Positions 1 through 7,101 of a stretch of 19,278 nt of DNA are shown piece after piece. The DNA is taken from positions 1-19,278 of the forward strand of contig JAIFMH010000134.1 in the NCBI GenBank assembly GCA_020048595.1. Direction: 5' to 3'. Under the pieces are notes generated by a model, which saw only the letters and a list, made by a program, of their open reading frames with translations, was not told the origin of the DNA and searched no databases. A program made the translations under genes and the position numbers. Each line of letters opens with the position of its first letter. Within the stretch, counting starts at the first letter, position 1. The stretch is from Bacteroidota bacterium (GTDB lineage: Bacteria; Bacteroidota; Bacteroidia; Bacteroidales; UBA4417).

Positions 1-2
1 GT

Positions 3-29
3 TTCTCGATGTTCTCCGTGCCTCCGTGG
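3..29. repeat. Degenerate 9-nt tandem repeat at window edge
   Basis: Three adjacent 9-mers, TTCTCGATG, TTCTCCGTG and CCTCCGTGG, lie 13 nt beyond the stop of the histidine kinase gene. From memory, CTCCGTG-type arrays recur between genes in many Bacteroidota and other environmental bacteria; this is not checked here. The array may continue beyond the left edge. No coding role is visible. Confidence 0.5.
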
Positions 30-41
30 TAAAAAAAACAA

Positions 42-1103
42 TTATTCCAAACCCGTCTTTAATGTAAAAGTCGAAATATAACTATCTCCTTTTTCTTCAA
101 CCTTTAGTTCAAAAGAGCCGGGATAGATCAGCTCTAGGCGCTTACGCAGATTGTTGAGCCCGATGCCCGAGCCGCTTTTATCTTCTTCCGGTTTAGGGAA
201 ATTGCTGTTTTCGACACGGCATTCCAACTCGTTGGCGCCATTCATACTGATGCGAATTGAAATATGTGAAGCTTCGGTAGGACTTACTCCATGCTTAAAC
301 GCATTTTCGACCAGCGAAATAAAAAGCAGCGGAGCTATTTTAATACTCTCATCCGGTTTCATAATCTCAGTTTCCAGTGATACATGCGCCGGAAGCCGCA
401 AGCCCATCAGCTTAATATAATTTGTTGTAAAACTGAGGTCTTTACTTAAAGGAACTTTAGGGTGATCACTCTCGTAAAGTACATACCGGATCAGGTTACT
501 CAATTGATGAACGGCATTTTGTGCATTCTCCTGGTTGATCGAAATCAGCGAATAAATGTTGTTAAGCGTATTGAAAAGAAAATGCGGGTTAAGCTGGTGT
601 TTCAGGTTATTAAGTTCCGATTCGATATGAAGTTTTTCAAGTTCCTTTTGCTCTGCCTGCGACTGGTACCATTGTGTTGTCATTCGGATGGCTGTTGATA
701 ATCCGGCAGTAACGCTCATTGAAATAATATCCCGGTACATAATTATTTCTCTCATTTTTGCTTTGGGCGGGAAATGTTTATTGGCCGACAAGGCAGCATA
801 ATACGATGAAAAGAAAAATTGCCTGATCAAATCCATCACCAATAAACACAGAGCAAACAAAATAAGATTGGCAAGAAAAAACTGCCAGATCTTTTTATTG
901 AAAAGAAAACGTTTTATGATCAGGAAGTAATTGGTATAAAAAACAACCATCAAAAAAACGATTGGCAGAGAGAAATCAAGGTATCGGGTTATATTTCGCT
1001 CACCTTCGCTAAAAATAAAGATCAATGGAAAAAACAAAATAATTCCCCAGAGGATCAAATGTATCGAGAGCTGAACAGAGCTGTTTTTTCGTGTTTCTGA
1101 CAT
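42..1103 (-). CDS. LytS/YehU-type membrane sensor histidine kinase
   Basis: This 353-residue inner-membrane kinase belongs to the His_kinase (PF06580) plus HATPase_c group that pairs with LytTR response regulators. Four hydrophobic segments lie at about residues 13-32, 45-66, 72-97 and 122-142, with very short loops and no recognisable periplasmic sensor domain. A coiled linker (about 147-168) leads to the phosphoacceptor motif NPHFLFN with His174. The ATP-binding N box is LVENAFKHG (264-272, Asn267) and the G box is SGSGIGLNNLRKRL (310-323). Translation starts at an ATG. It is the last visible gene of the efflux operon, 144 nt after the permease. The partner LytTR regulator is expected just past the left edge; that is inference. 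The family call is secure, but the signal sensed is unknown. Confidence 0.93.
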   Translation of the reverse strand: MSETRKNSSVQLSIHLILWGIILFFPLIFIFSEGERNITRYLDFSLPIVFLMVVFYTNYFLIIKRFLFNKKIWQFFLANLILFALCLLVMDLIRQFFFSSYYAALSANKHFPPKAKMREIIMYRDIISMSVTAGLSTAIRMTTQWYQSQAEQKELEKLHIESELNNLKHQLNPHFLFNTLNNIYSLISINQENAQNAVHQLSNLIRYVLYESDHPKVPLSKDLSFTTNYIKLMGLRLPAHVSLETEIMKPDESIKIAPLLFISLVENAFKHGVSPTEASHISIRISMNGANELECRVENSNFPKPEEDKSGSGIGLNNLRKRLELIYPGSFELKVEEKGDSYISTFTLKTGLE

Positions 1104-1163
1104 GGTTTGATTTTCAGCTGTTTTCTTTTTTTTGATTTTGTGACAGATGACTTGATTCCGTCC

Positions 1164-1187
1164 CTTCGGCTGGCTTCGGCTCAGCCG
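1164..1187. repeat. CTTCGGCT repeat and small hairpin
   Basis: The 8-mer CTTCGGCT occurs at 1164-1171 and 1174-1181. CGGCTG (1167-1172) can pair with CAGCCG (1182-1187) around a 9-nt loop. A related 12-mer, GCTCAGCCRCCG (11 of 12 matching), occurs here at 1179-1190 and again at 2522-2533. This lies between the permease and kinase genes. There is no U-tract, so it is not a convincing terminator. Confidence 0.45.
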
Positions 1188-1219
1188 CCGTAATTCAGGG
1201 TATGATTTGCGTGTATTTC

Positions 1220-1245
1220 ACATCCAACATCGCACATCCGACATC
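1220..1245. repeat. Four-unit heptamer array (minus strand GATGTNN)
   Basis: ACATC recurs at 1220, 1227, 1234 and 1241 with an exact 7-nt period. On the transcribed strand this reads as GATGT plus two variable bases, four times. It begins 2 nt after the stop codon of the permease gene and lies in the gap before the kinase gene. Confidence 0.7.
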
Positions 1246-1247
1246 AT

Positions 1248-2471
1248 TTATTCATACCTTATAGCATCAATCGGGTCAAGATTTGCCGCTTTTTTGGCAG
1301 GATACCATCCGAAAAATACTCCTGTAAATGTACAAACTGCAAACGATAAAACAATAGACGAAGTTGTAATTACTATGGGCCAGTTGAGCATGCTTTTTAT
1401 GATAAAAGAGCTTCCAACCCCAATGGCAACACCAATAACGCCTCCGACTATACTGATCAGTACCGCTTCGATTAAAAACTGGGTCAGGATATCAAGTCCG
1501 CGGGCACCAACAGCCATCCGCAAACCAATTTCGCGGGTACGTTCCGTTACCGAAACGAACATGATATTCATAATTCCTATACCACCGACAATTAATGAAA
1601 TTCCTGCTATTACAGCCAAAAGAATAGTCATTACAGAGCTTGTGCTACTGAACATGGTAAGCATTTCCTTTTGCGAACGTACATAAAAATCATCGTCATC
1701 GCCTTCCTTTATCTGGTGCTGTGTGCGCAATACGACTTCCATTTCTGCTTTGGCTTTATCGCTTACATCTTCTGTTGTGGCAGAGCAATAAATACCGTTC
1801 AGGTAGGTGATAGCCACAACTCTTTTTTGTACTGTTGTATATGGAGCCAGCAGAACATCGTCCTGGTCCTGGCCCATTCCGTTTTCACCTTTTTCGGTTA
1901 ATACGCCAATTACTTCGAAAGGAATTTTATTGTAACGGATTGATTTGCCGACCGGGTCAACACCTTCGCCGAAAAGTTCTTCAACAACTGTTTGCCCCAG
2001 AAGGCAGACTTTAGCTGCAGTGGCAATTTCCCTTTCGGTAAATATCCGGCCGCTTTCCACTCCATATTTGCGGATGCTCAGGTAATCCTGGTTTACGCCC
2101 TGCATGCCAACCGGCCAGTTGTTTGAACCGTAAATGGATTGTCCGCTGGCGTTTACCATGGGTGAAATGGCCGATATATAGTTGCTTTGCGCTTTCAGGG
2201 CATCATAATCCTCAAGTACCATGGATTGGTTGGCGGAAGCCGACATCCTTGCGCCACCCGAAAACATATCAGCTCCAGGTTGCACCATGATCATATTGGA
2301 GCCCATTTTCGAAATTTCATCCTGTATGCTCTTTTTTGAGCCCTGCCCGATGGCCAGCATCGCAATAACTGCTGCCACACCGATAATAATTCCCAGCATG
2401 GTAAGCAGTGCCCTGAACTTGTTGCTCACAAGGGCTTTGAGTGATATCCTGAATAAGTTTGTTATGTTCAT
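1248..2471 (-). CDS. MacB/FtsX-type ABC transporter permease
   Basis: This is the membrane subunit of a MacB-type exporter and is expected to work with the separate ATPase at 3022-3768. From the ATG at 2471 it has 407 residues. There is one N-terminal membrane helix (about 21-43), a large periplasmic MacB_PCD domain (about 45-270) and an FtsX domain with three helices (about 280-305, 329-355, 371-392). The cytoplasmic stretch after helix 2, SVTERTREIGLRMAVGA (307-323), is the typical coupling segment. An in-frame GTG at 2498 would add nine residues, but it sits inside a hairpin and adds a polar Lys-rich stretch; family members usually begin close to MNI-NLFRISLKAL, so the ATG is preferred. 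The 550-nt gap upstream is unusually long for two subunits of one transporter. Confidence 0.92.
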   Translation of the reverse strand: MNITNLFRISLKALVSNKFRALLTMLGIIIGVAAVIAMLAIGQGSKKSIQDEISKMGSNMIMVQPGADMFSGGARMSASANQSMVLEDYDALKAQSNYISAISPMVNASGQSIYGSNNWPVGMQGVNQDYLSIRKYGVESGRIFTEREIATAAKVCLLGQTVVEELFGEGVDPVGKSIRYNKIPFEVIGVLTEKGENGMGQDQDDVLLAPYTTVQKRVVAITYLNGIYCSATTEDVSDKAKAEMEVVLRTQHQIKEGDDDDFYVRSQKEMLTMFSSTSSVMTILLAVIAGISLIVGGIGIMNIMFVSVTERTREIGLRMAVGARGLDILTQFLIEAVLISIVGGVIGVAIGVGSSFIIKSMLNWPIVITTSSIVLSFAVCTFTGVFFGWYPAKKAANLDPIDAIRYE

Positions 2472-2494
2472 GATTTTGATTTTTTTGACCTCAC

Positions 2495-2544
2495 TCACCC
2501 TTCACACGGGGCATTGACTCCGCTCAGCCACCGGTGAAGGGTGA
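2495..2544. other. 11-bp inverted repeat before the permease start
   Basis: TCACCCTTCAC (2495-2505) and GTGAAGGGTGA (2534-2544) are exact reverse complements around a 28-nt loop. The hairpin lies in the leader of the permease gene, about 24 nt from the preferred ATG, and covers the alternative GTG. It could affect translation of the permease or mRNA stability. The loop holds the GCTCAGCC-CCG motif shared with position 1179. Confidence 0.55.
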
Positions 2545-3016
2545 TCGATTATGTTATAGTTTAATTCTCCGTTTTGCAGAATCTCTTTCGCAAGTAAGTC
2601 GCCCTTCGCCTTGTCGCCCCTTCGCCCCTCACTTTTTTTACCGTTTACTCATCGGAGAAGTATGATCAATTCTACTATGTTTTAATTCTCAGTTTTGCAG
2701 AATCTCTTTCGTAAGTGAGTCGCCCCTCGCCTTGTCGCCCCTTCGCCCCTCACTTTTTTACCGTTTACTCATCGGAGAATGACGATCAATTGCACTATAT
2801 TTTAATTCTCAGTTTTGCAGAATCTCTTTCGTAAGTGAGTCGCTCTTCGCCTTGTCGCCCCTTCGCCCCTCACGTTTTCTTCCCGTTTACTCATCGGAGA
2901 AGGACGATCAATTGTACTATGTTTTAATTCTCAGGTTTGCAAAAACTCTTTCGCAGGTAAGTCGCCCCTCGCCTTGTCGCCCCTTCGCCCCCTCACTTTT
3001 TCTTCCCGTTTACTCA
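2527..3016. repeat. Four tandem copies of a ~121-bp noncoding unit
   Basis: This fills the gap between the ATPase and permease genes. Full copies start with CCGTTTACTC at 2641, 2761 and 2883. A first copy (about 2527-2640) has a diverged beginning, and a final CCGTTTACTCA stub lies at 3006-3016. The shared word TTAATTCTC falls at 2561, 2682, 2802 and 2924, giving periods of 121, 120 and 122. Copies differ by scattered substitutions and 1-2 nt indels. Because these periods do not preserve reading frame, a repeated protein is ruled out. Each unit contains a TCGCC array of period 7-8 (for example starts at 2720, 2727, 2735 and 2743). The whole stretch from 2472 to 3021 contains no gene. Confidence 0.9.
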
Positions 3017-3021
3017 ACCTC

Positions 3022-3768
3022 TTAATCCACTTCAACCTCCACCGGCAAAGCTGCCAATGACTCTACTGCCGAACCAACTTTTTCTCTCTTTTCATCCCTG
3101 GTAATTCTTCCATCGCGAAGCATAATGCTGCGTTGGCTGAATAAAGCTATATCAGGTTCATGGGTAACGAATGCTATGGTTTTCCCTTCAGAATTCAGTT
3201 GCTGAAACAAGGACATAATTTCGTAGGAAGTACGCGTGTCGAGGTTTCCTGTGGCTTCGTCGGCAAGGATAATTACAGGATCGTTAACCAGCGCCCGGGC
3301 AATGGCAACGCGCTGCTGCTGTCCGCCCGACATCTGGTTAGGCATATGATCCATTCGATCGGCAAGTCCTACTGCTTCGAGCACATGCATTGCCTTTTCC
3401 CTCCGCTGCTTGGCTGAAACTGCTGAATTGTACATCAGTGGCAGTTCCACATTTTCGAGAGCGGTTGTGCGTGGCAGCAGGTTATAAGTCTGGAAAACGA
3501 AACCAATCTTCATATTCCTGAGCCTTGCCCGCTCGTTTTTCGACATAGTGCGAACCGAAATGCCATCGAGAAAATATTCGCCTTCTGTAGGTGTATCCAG
3601 GCATCCAAGAATATTAAGAAGCGTTGATTTCCCCGAACCGCTGGTTCCCATTATGGTTACAAATTCGCCTTGCTGAACAGTAAAGGAAATTCCCCTGAGT
3701 GCTTGTACCTTTTGGTCGCCAACAATAAACTCACGTTTGAGATGGTCAACTTTTATTATGTCAGTCAT
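3022..3768 (-). CDS. MacB/LolD-type ABC transporter ATPase
   Basis: This 248-residue cytoplasmic ATPase should power the exporter formed with the permease at 1248-2471. All ABC motifs are present: Walker A GTSGSGKST (41-49), Q-loop VFQTYNL (91-97), signature MSGGQQQR (146-153), Walker B VIILADE (165-171), D-loop GNLD (174-177) and H-loop THE (202-204). The Q-loop and signature sequences are those of the LolD/MacB/FtsE group. A tail of about 25 residues after residue 223 is acidic and not conserved in the family. It starts at an ATG, 195 nt after the adaptor gene. In enterobacterial MacB the ATPase and permease are fused; here they are separate genes, as is common in Bacteroidota. Confidence 0.95.
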   Translation of the reverse strand: MTDIIKVDHLKREFIVGDQKVQALRGISFTVQQGEFVTIMGTSGSGKSTLLNILGCLDTPTEGEYFLDGISVRTMSKNERARLRNMKIGFVFQTYNLLPRTTALENVELPLMYNSAVSAKQRREKAMHVLEAVGLADRMDHMPNQMSGGQQQRVAIARALVNDPVIILADEATGNLDTRTSYEIMSLFQQLNSEGKTIAFVTHEPDIALFSQRSIMLRDGRITRDEKREKVGSAVESLAALPVEVEVD

Positions 3769-3889
3769 GTTATTGTATACCGGGATTTATTCCGGCGTTT
3801 TTAAAGTTTCATTAATCACTCTTTCCTTTTATTTTGAATTGCGGTTGTTAGAATTGGTTCCATCTCTGCTAAATCCCTTTGTCGTACTT

Positions 3890-3948
3890 TCGCCCAATCG
3901 CCATTCGCCCCTCTCCCCTTCGCCTTGTCGCCAAGTCTCCCTTCTCCC
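3890..3948. repeat. TCGCC/TCTCC array, 7-8 nt period
   Basis: TCGCC or TCTCC occurs at 3890, 3898, 3905, 3912, 3920, 3928, 3936 and 3943, so eight units with a 7-8 nt period. The words resemble those inside each ~121-bp unit at 2527-3016, including the CGCCTTGTCGCC core. The array lies in the gap between the adaptor and ATPase genes and ends about 15 nt from the adaptor stop codon. Confidence 0.7.
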
Positions 3949-3963
3949 TTCAACCTTCACCCG

Positions 3964-5232
3964 TCATTTCTTACTTGAACTACCCGGCCGTTTAGGCATA
4001 AACGGGCTGCTTGCCGTTTCCGCTTTTACTTCCGAAGCTTTAACCTGTTCCATCGAAACAACCACAACCTGGCCTTCTTGAAGTCCTGAAATAATTTCCA
4101 CATTGGTTTCGTCGGTCATGCCGGTTTTTACCTGTACAGGGTAAATGGAATCGCCTTCTTTAACCCAAACCGTTTTAACAGCCGGCGTTTCATTGGTTTT
4201 TACACCTCCATTGATACTTGTTTTCGGTGGTTGAACAACTTCTGTTGGAGGAGCTGCTTTTGCTCCGCCTGCGGAAGGCAGGTTTGCAGAAGGTGCGGCC
4301 TGAGCCAACAATGTACTGTCAGGTTTAAATCTTAAAGCCTTTGCAGGAACAGATAAAACGTTTTCGACTTCCTGGGTGTAGGCAATTATACTTGCAGTGA
4401 GGCCCGGTTTAAGTTTCAGATCGGGATTTGGAGCATCCACAACCACGCTGTAAGTAACAACATTTGAAGTGGTAAGCGCAAGCAACCTGATCTGTTTTAT
4501 GGTTCCTATAAAATTATCATCGGGATACGCATCAACCGTAAAAGTAACTTTCTGACCTTCTTTTACCTGTCCAATATCGGCTTCGTCTACATTTGCCACA
4601 ACCTGCATTTTAGTCAGGTCCTGGGCAATAGTAAAAAGGGTTGGCGTACTGAAACTGGCGGCCACCGTTTGGCCCTCATCAACAGCGCGGCTGAGCACAA
4701 CTCCGTCGATTGGCGAATAAATCATGGTATAACCCAGGTTTGTATTCGCCCGGTTTACTTCCGAAGTCATTTTGGCTAAATTTGCTTTTGCATTGCTGTA
4801 TTGATACAAGGCAGCCTCATAATCGGTTTTGCTGACAGCCTGTTTTTCGTAAAGCTCTTTGATACGGTTGTATGTGGCTTCCTGGTACGTTGCAGCACTG
4901 GCTGAAGAGGCCAGGTCGGCCTTCATCGAAGCCAACGAAGCAAGTAGCGGCGTTTTGTCGAGTTCGGCCAGCAGGTCGCCTTTTTTGACAATGGAATTGT
5001 AATCCACATAAATTTTCTTGATTACACCCGAAACCTGGGTTCCGACACTTACCTGTTTCACAGGTTCAACAGTACCTGTAGCTGTTACCGTATTGCTGAT
5101 TGTTGATCGCGTAACAACAGCCGTTGAATAAGTAGTAACCGTTTTGTTGTTTCCCCTGAAGAAAAGCCAGTAAACCGCTGCTGCTGCAAGCAAACCTATT
5201 ACTGTGAAGATTAAAATTCTGTATTTTTTCAT
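3964..5232 (-). CDS. macA: MacA-type periplasmic adaptor (HlyD family)
   Basis: This adaptor should link the MacB-type exporter to the TolC-type channel. From the ATG at 5232 it has 422 residues. A single N-terminal membrane anchor spans about residues 5-25. The first half of the lipoyl-like domain contains VSVGTQVSGVIKKIYVDYNS (61-80). An alpha-hairpin spans about 98-165, and the second lipoyl half follows with SPIDGVVLSRAVDEGQTV (173-190). A beta-barrel (about 205-285) and membrane-proximal domain (about 290-400) complete it. An Ala/Pro/Thr-rich insert at about 308-352 interrupts the last domain. A further in-frame ATG at 5277 would add 15 residues; the inner start is preferred because it puts basic residues directly before the anchor and has an A-rich leader. 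The gene lies 287 nt after the tolC-like gene. Confidence 0.92.
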   Translation of the reverse strand: MKKYRILIFTVIGLLAAAAVYWLFFRGNNKTVTTYSTAVVTRSTISNTVTATGTVEPVKQVSVGTQVSGVIKKIYVDYNSIVKKGDLLAELDKTPLLASLASMKADLASSASAATYQEATYNRIKELYEKQAVSKTDYEAALYQYSNAKANLAKMTSEVNRANTNLGYTMIYSPIDGVVLSRAVDEGQTVAASFSTPTLFTIAQDLTKMQVVANVDEADIGQVKEGQKVTFTVDAYPDDNFIGTIKQIRLLALTTSNVVTYSVVVDAPNPDLKLKPGLTASIIAYTQEVENVLSVPAKALRFKPDSTLLAQAAPSANLPSAGGAKAAPPTEVVQPPKTSINGGVKTNETPAVKTVWVKEGDSIYPVQVKTGMTDETNVEIISGLQEGQVVVVSMEQVKASEVKAETASSPFMPKRPGSSSKK

Positions 5233-5402
5233 CTTATTATTATTTATTTTTGATTTTGGCAAGATGGAATACGCCATGATTCCACATTATTATAATTATT
5301 TTATTGTGTGATTAGTCAATCATGGCTATTTCATTGTTTTTGGATTTTACTTATTGGTAATTGCATTTTGCTGTGTTGTAACTATTGCTTTATGTTTGGG
5401 CT

Positions 5403-5432
5403 GGAAGTCGGGAGTTGGAAGTTGGAAGAAGG
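5403..5432. repeat. Four-unit GGAAGTT-type heptamer array
   Basis: GGAAGTC, GGGAGTT, GGAAGTT and GGAAGAA follow each other exactly on the plus strand (5403-5430), then GG. They lie between the tolC-like and adaptor genes. The first nine bases, GGAAGTCGG (5403-5411), are the reverse complement of 5498-5506 in the array on the other side of the same gap. Confidence 0.75.
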
Positions 5433-5485
5433 TTCGATGTTATCTTTCAATTTAAACTCCAACATCAAATTATTCCCGTTTTCTT

Positions 5486-5516
5486 AACTTCGGGCTTCCG
5501 ACTTCCATCCTCTTCC
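5486..5516. repeat. CTTCC heptamer array, inverted partner
   Basis: AACTTCG, GGCTTCC and GACTTCC are consecutive heptamers (5486-5506); CTCTTCC follows after three bases (5510-5516). The array ends 3 nt before the tolC-like stop codon. It is the same word family as 5403-5432 but in the opposite orientation, so the transcript could form a long hairpin across about 75 nt. There is no U-tract typical of a terminator. Confidence 0.65.
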
Positions 5517-5519
5517 TTC

Positions 5520-6845
5520 TTATAGCTCAATCGGCTTATTCTGATAAAAATCAAGGATTTTATAATTCAGAATGGCAGTGTACTTTGCCTGAAGGAATTC
5601 CTGTTGCGCGGTTAAATAATTGGTTTTTTCGGTAAGCAGTTCCACCGTATTTTTCATCCCCAGGTTAAATTGTTCCTCAACAAGGGAATAGCTGACCAAA
5701 GTGAATTTAAGCTGTTCGGAAGCGGCCAGGAAACGGCTCTGTGCCGACACGGCATCCAGGTAAGCGGTTTCAACTTCAGTAAGCAGGTTTGTCTGAATTT
5801 CGGCATACGAAAGTTTCGCAGTTTCAATCCCGATCTGTGCCTTCGAAATAGATGATTTTACCTGTTTTTTATTAAATATCGGAACATTTAGGCTTAGGCC
5901 GGCATTCTGATAAAAATTGTTACCCAACTGCGTAGCGTAGTTTTCGGATGCCAGTGAACTATGGCCCGTTGCAAGGCTGGCGCTGAGCGAAAGGCTGGGA
6001 AGCAATCCTGCTTTGGCAATATCCAGGTCAATGGCGGCAACATCCATATTCACCTTGCTGTTTTCAACCTCCGGCATGGTGTTGAGAGCTGTGTTGAAAA
6101 CATCCTGTTTTACCGGCAATGCTTTTATAACCTCGTTATCGTCCAGAACCGGAAAGTGTACAACAAGCGTATCGTTAATACTTAATTGCAAAAGTTGCTT
6201 TAACTGCAGTTTCAACAAATCCAACGTGTTGCTGGCCACTACCAGCGCATATTTATCCTTGCTGTATTGCGATTGCACCTGGGCGAAATTGCTTTCGGCT
6301 ATATACCCCGACTCGAATAGAATCTTTGCGCGGTTGTTCTGCGTTTCGGACGAAATCAGGGTGTTTTGGGCATTTACAACCGATTCCTTTGCATACAGAA
6401 TTTTAAGATAGGCAGCAGTAATAGTTAGCTCCATGTTATTTTCCGCTTCCTTAACGGCTAGTTCGCCCGATTTAACAAGTAATTCATTTTGCGAAATCGC
6501 ATTGTTGAGTTTGTTGCCATTGTACAAAACCATTGCTGACTGCAGGGAATAATTTCCTGTAAAAGACTGTTCCTGGTTACTACCCGTAGCTGCCATCTGG
6601 TTGGTAAAGGATTGGCCGATTCCACCGTTCAGGTTGGGGAGTTTTTCGGCTTTACTCTGCTCAAAATTAACTTTACCGATTTCAACGGATTGCTGCTGCA
6701 TTTTAATCTGGATATTGTTTTCCAGTGCGTAGTTGATGCAGCTTCGCAGATCCCATTCCTTTGGTTTTTGCTGGCCGGAAACTGCCGGAGCAATACTTGT
6801 GAATCCAAGCAGAATGAAGAATGATATTAAACTTTTACTTTTCAT
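5520..6845 (-). CDS. TolC-family outer-membrane efflux protein
   Basis: This 441-residue protein should form the outer-membrane exit duct of the exporter. A signal peptide covers about residues 1-24 (hydrophobic ISFFILLGFTSIAPAVSG, then QQ). Two outer-membrane efflux protein (OEP) repeats follow. Each begins with the typical helix start: WDLRSCINYALENNIQIKMQ (31-50) in the first, and a matching VENSKVNMDVAAIDLDIAKA stretch near residue 260 in the second. The helices are rich in Gln, Asn and Ala, as in TolC barrels. It starts at an ATG about 20 nt downstream of the predicted transcription start and is the first gene of the operon. Its place beside MacA- and MacB-type genes makes the efflux role clear. 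The substrate is unknown. Confidence 0.94.
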   Translation of the reverse strand: MKSKSLISFFILLGFTSIAPAVSGQQKPKEWDLRSCINYALENNIQIKMQQQSVEIGKVNFEQSKAEKLPNLNGGIGQSFTNQMAATGSNQEQSFTGNYSLQSAMVLYNGNKLNNAISQNELLVKSGELAVKEAENNMELTITAAYLKILYAKESVVNAQNTLISSETQNNRAKILFESGYIAESNFAQVQSQYSKDKYALVVASNTLDLLKLQLKQLLQLSINDTLVVHFPVLDDNEVIKALPVKQDVFNTALNTMPEVENSKVNMDVAAIDLDIAKAGLLPSLSLSASLATGHSSLASENYATQLGNNFYQNAGLSLNVPIFNKKQVKSSISKAQIGIETAKLSYAEIQTNLLTEVETAYLDAVSAQSRFLAASEQLKFTLVSYSLVEEQFNLGMKNTVELLTEKTNYLTAQQEFLQAKYTAILNYKILDFYQNKPIEL

Positions 6846-6871
6846 TTGAGGTGTTCTTTGATTTAACGAAG

Positions 6872-6879
6872 CAAAAGTA
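6872..6879 (-). promoter_or_regulatory. Bacteroidota -7 promoter element for the efflux operon
   Basis: On the minus strand this reads TACTTTTG, an exact match to the Bacteroidota primary-sigma consensus TAnnTTTG. Initiation about 7 nt downstream (near 6865) would leave a leader of about 20 nt before the tolC-like ATG. About 19-23 nt upstream there is only a T-run, not a clear TTG, so the -33 element is weak. A weak -33 would fit a promoter that needs an activator. Confidence 0.55.
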
Positions 6880-6925
6880 TACCAGCCTTAAGGTGCTTAA
6901 AAATTATATATAAGTTGAGGAAGAG

Positions 6926-6958
6926 TTTATGGACGAAGAGGGGATATTTATCGACGAA
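6926..6958 (-). promoter_or_regulatory. Direct repeat with 21-bp spacing, possible LytTR site
   Basis: TTTATGGACGAA (6926-6937) and TTTATCGACGAA (6947-6958) match at 11 of 12 bases and are 21 bp apart start to start, two helical turns. On the minus strand the core TTCGTCGAT fits 7 of 9 positions of the published AgrA-type LytTR consensus (WMMGTTNRK), which also occurs as two direct repeats with about 12 bp between them. The pair would sit about 60-95 bp upstream of the predicted start of the tolC-like gene. The operon itself encodes a LytS-type kinase. The repeat is certain; the assigned regulator is inference. Confidence 0.5.
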
Positions 6959-6983
6959 ACAAAAAGTGGTTTTCGCTTTCCGG

Positions 6984-7007
6984 CCTGAATCACAGTCTAA
7001 ATTCAGG
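6984..7007. other. 7-bp inverted repeat between divergent genes
   Basis: CCTGAAT (6984-6990) and ATTCAGG (7001-7007) pair exactly around a 10-nt loop. The repeat lies midway between the two divergent genes, too far from any stop codon to be an obvious terminator. It may be an operator or chance. Confidence 0.3.
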
Positions 7008-7030
7008 AGTAAGGCCCGCCAAAAAGACTG

Positions 7031-7046
7031 ATAATCTACAGATTAT
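7031..7046 (+). promoter_or_regulatory. Palindrome upstream of the methyltransferase gene
   Basis: ATAATCT-AC-AGATTAT is an exact 7-bp inverted repeat with a 2-nt centre. It lies about 23 nt upstream of TACCTTTA (7069-7076), a one-mismatch version of the TAnnTTTG promoter element. The gene's ATG is at 7102. The position would suit a dimeric repressor or activator. Both the promoter and the operator role are inferred. Confidence 0.35.
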
Positions 7047-7101
7047 AGTATCCCGTTAAAAGAAAGGCTACCTTTACAGCCTAAACTCTAAAAATGCACA
7101 A

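Noticed and set aside
2472..2498. GTG start at 2498 for the permease
   Set aside because: It lies inside an 11-bp hairpin and adds a Lys-rich stretch not typical of the family; the ATG at 2471 gives the usual N-terminus.
2527..3016. CRISPR array or repeated short gene in the tandem repeat region
   Set aside because: Units are ~121 bp with similarity across their whole length and no unique spacers; periods of 120-122 break the reading frame, so neither a CRISPR array nor a repeat protein fits.
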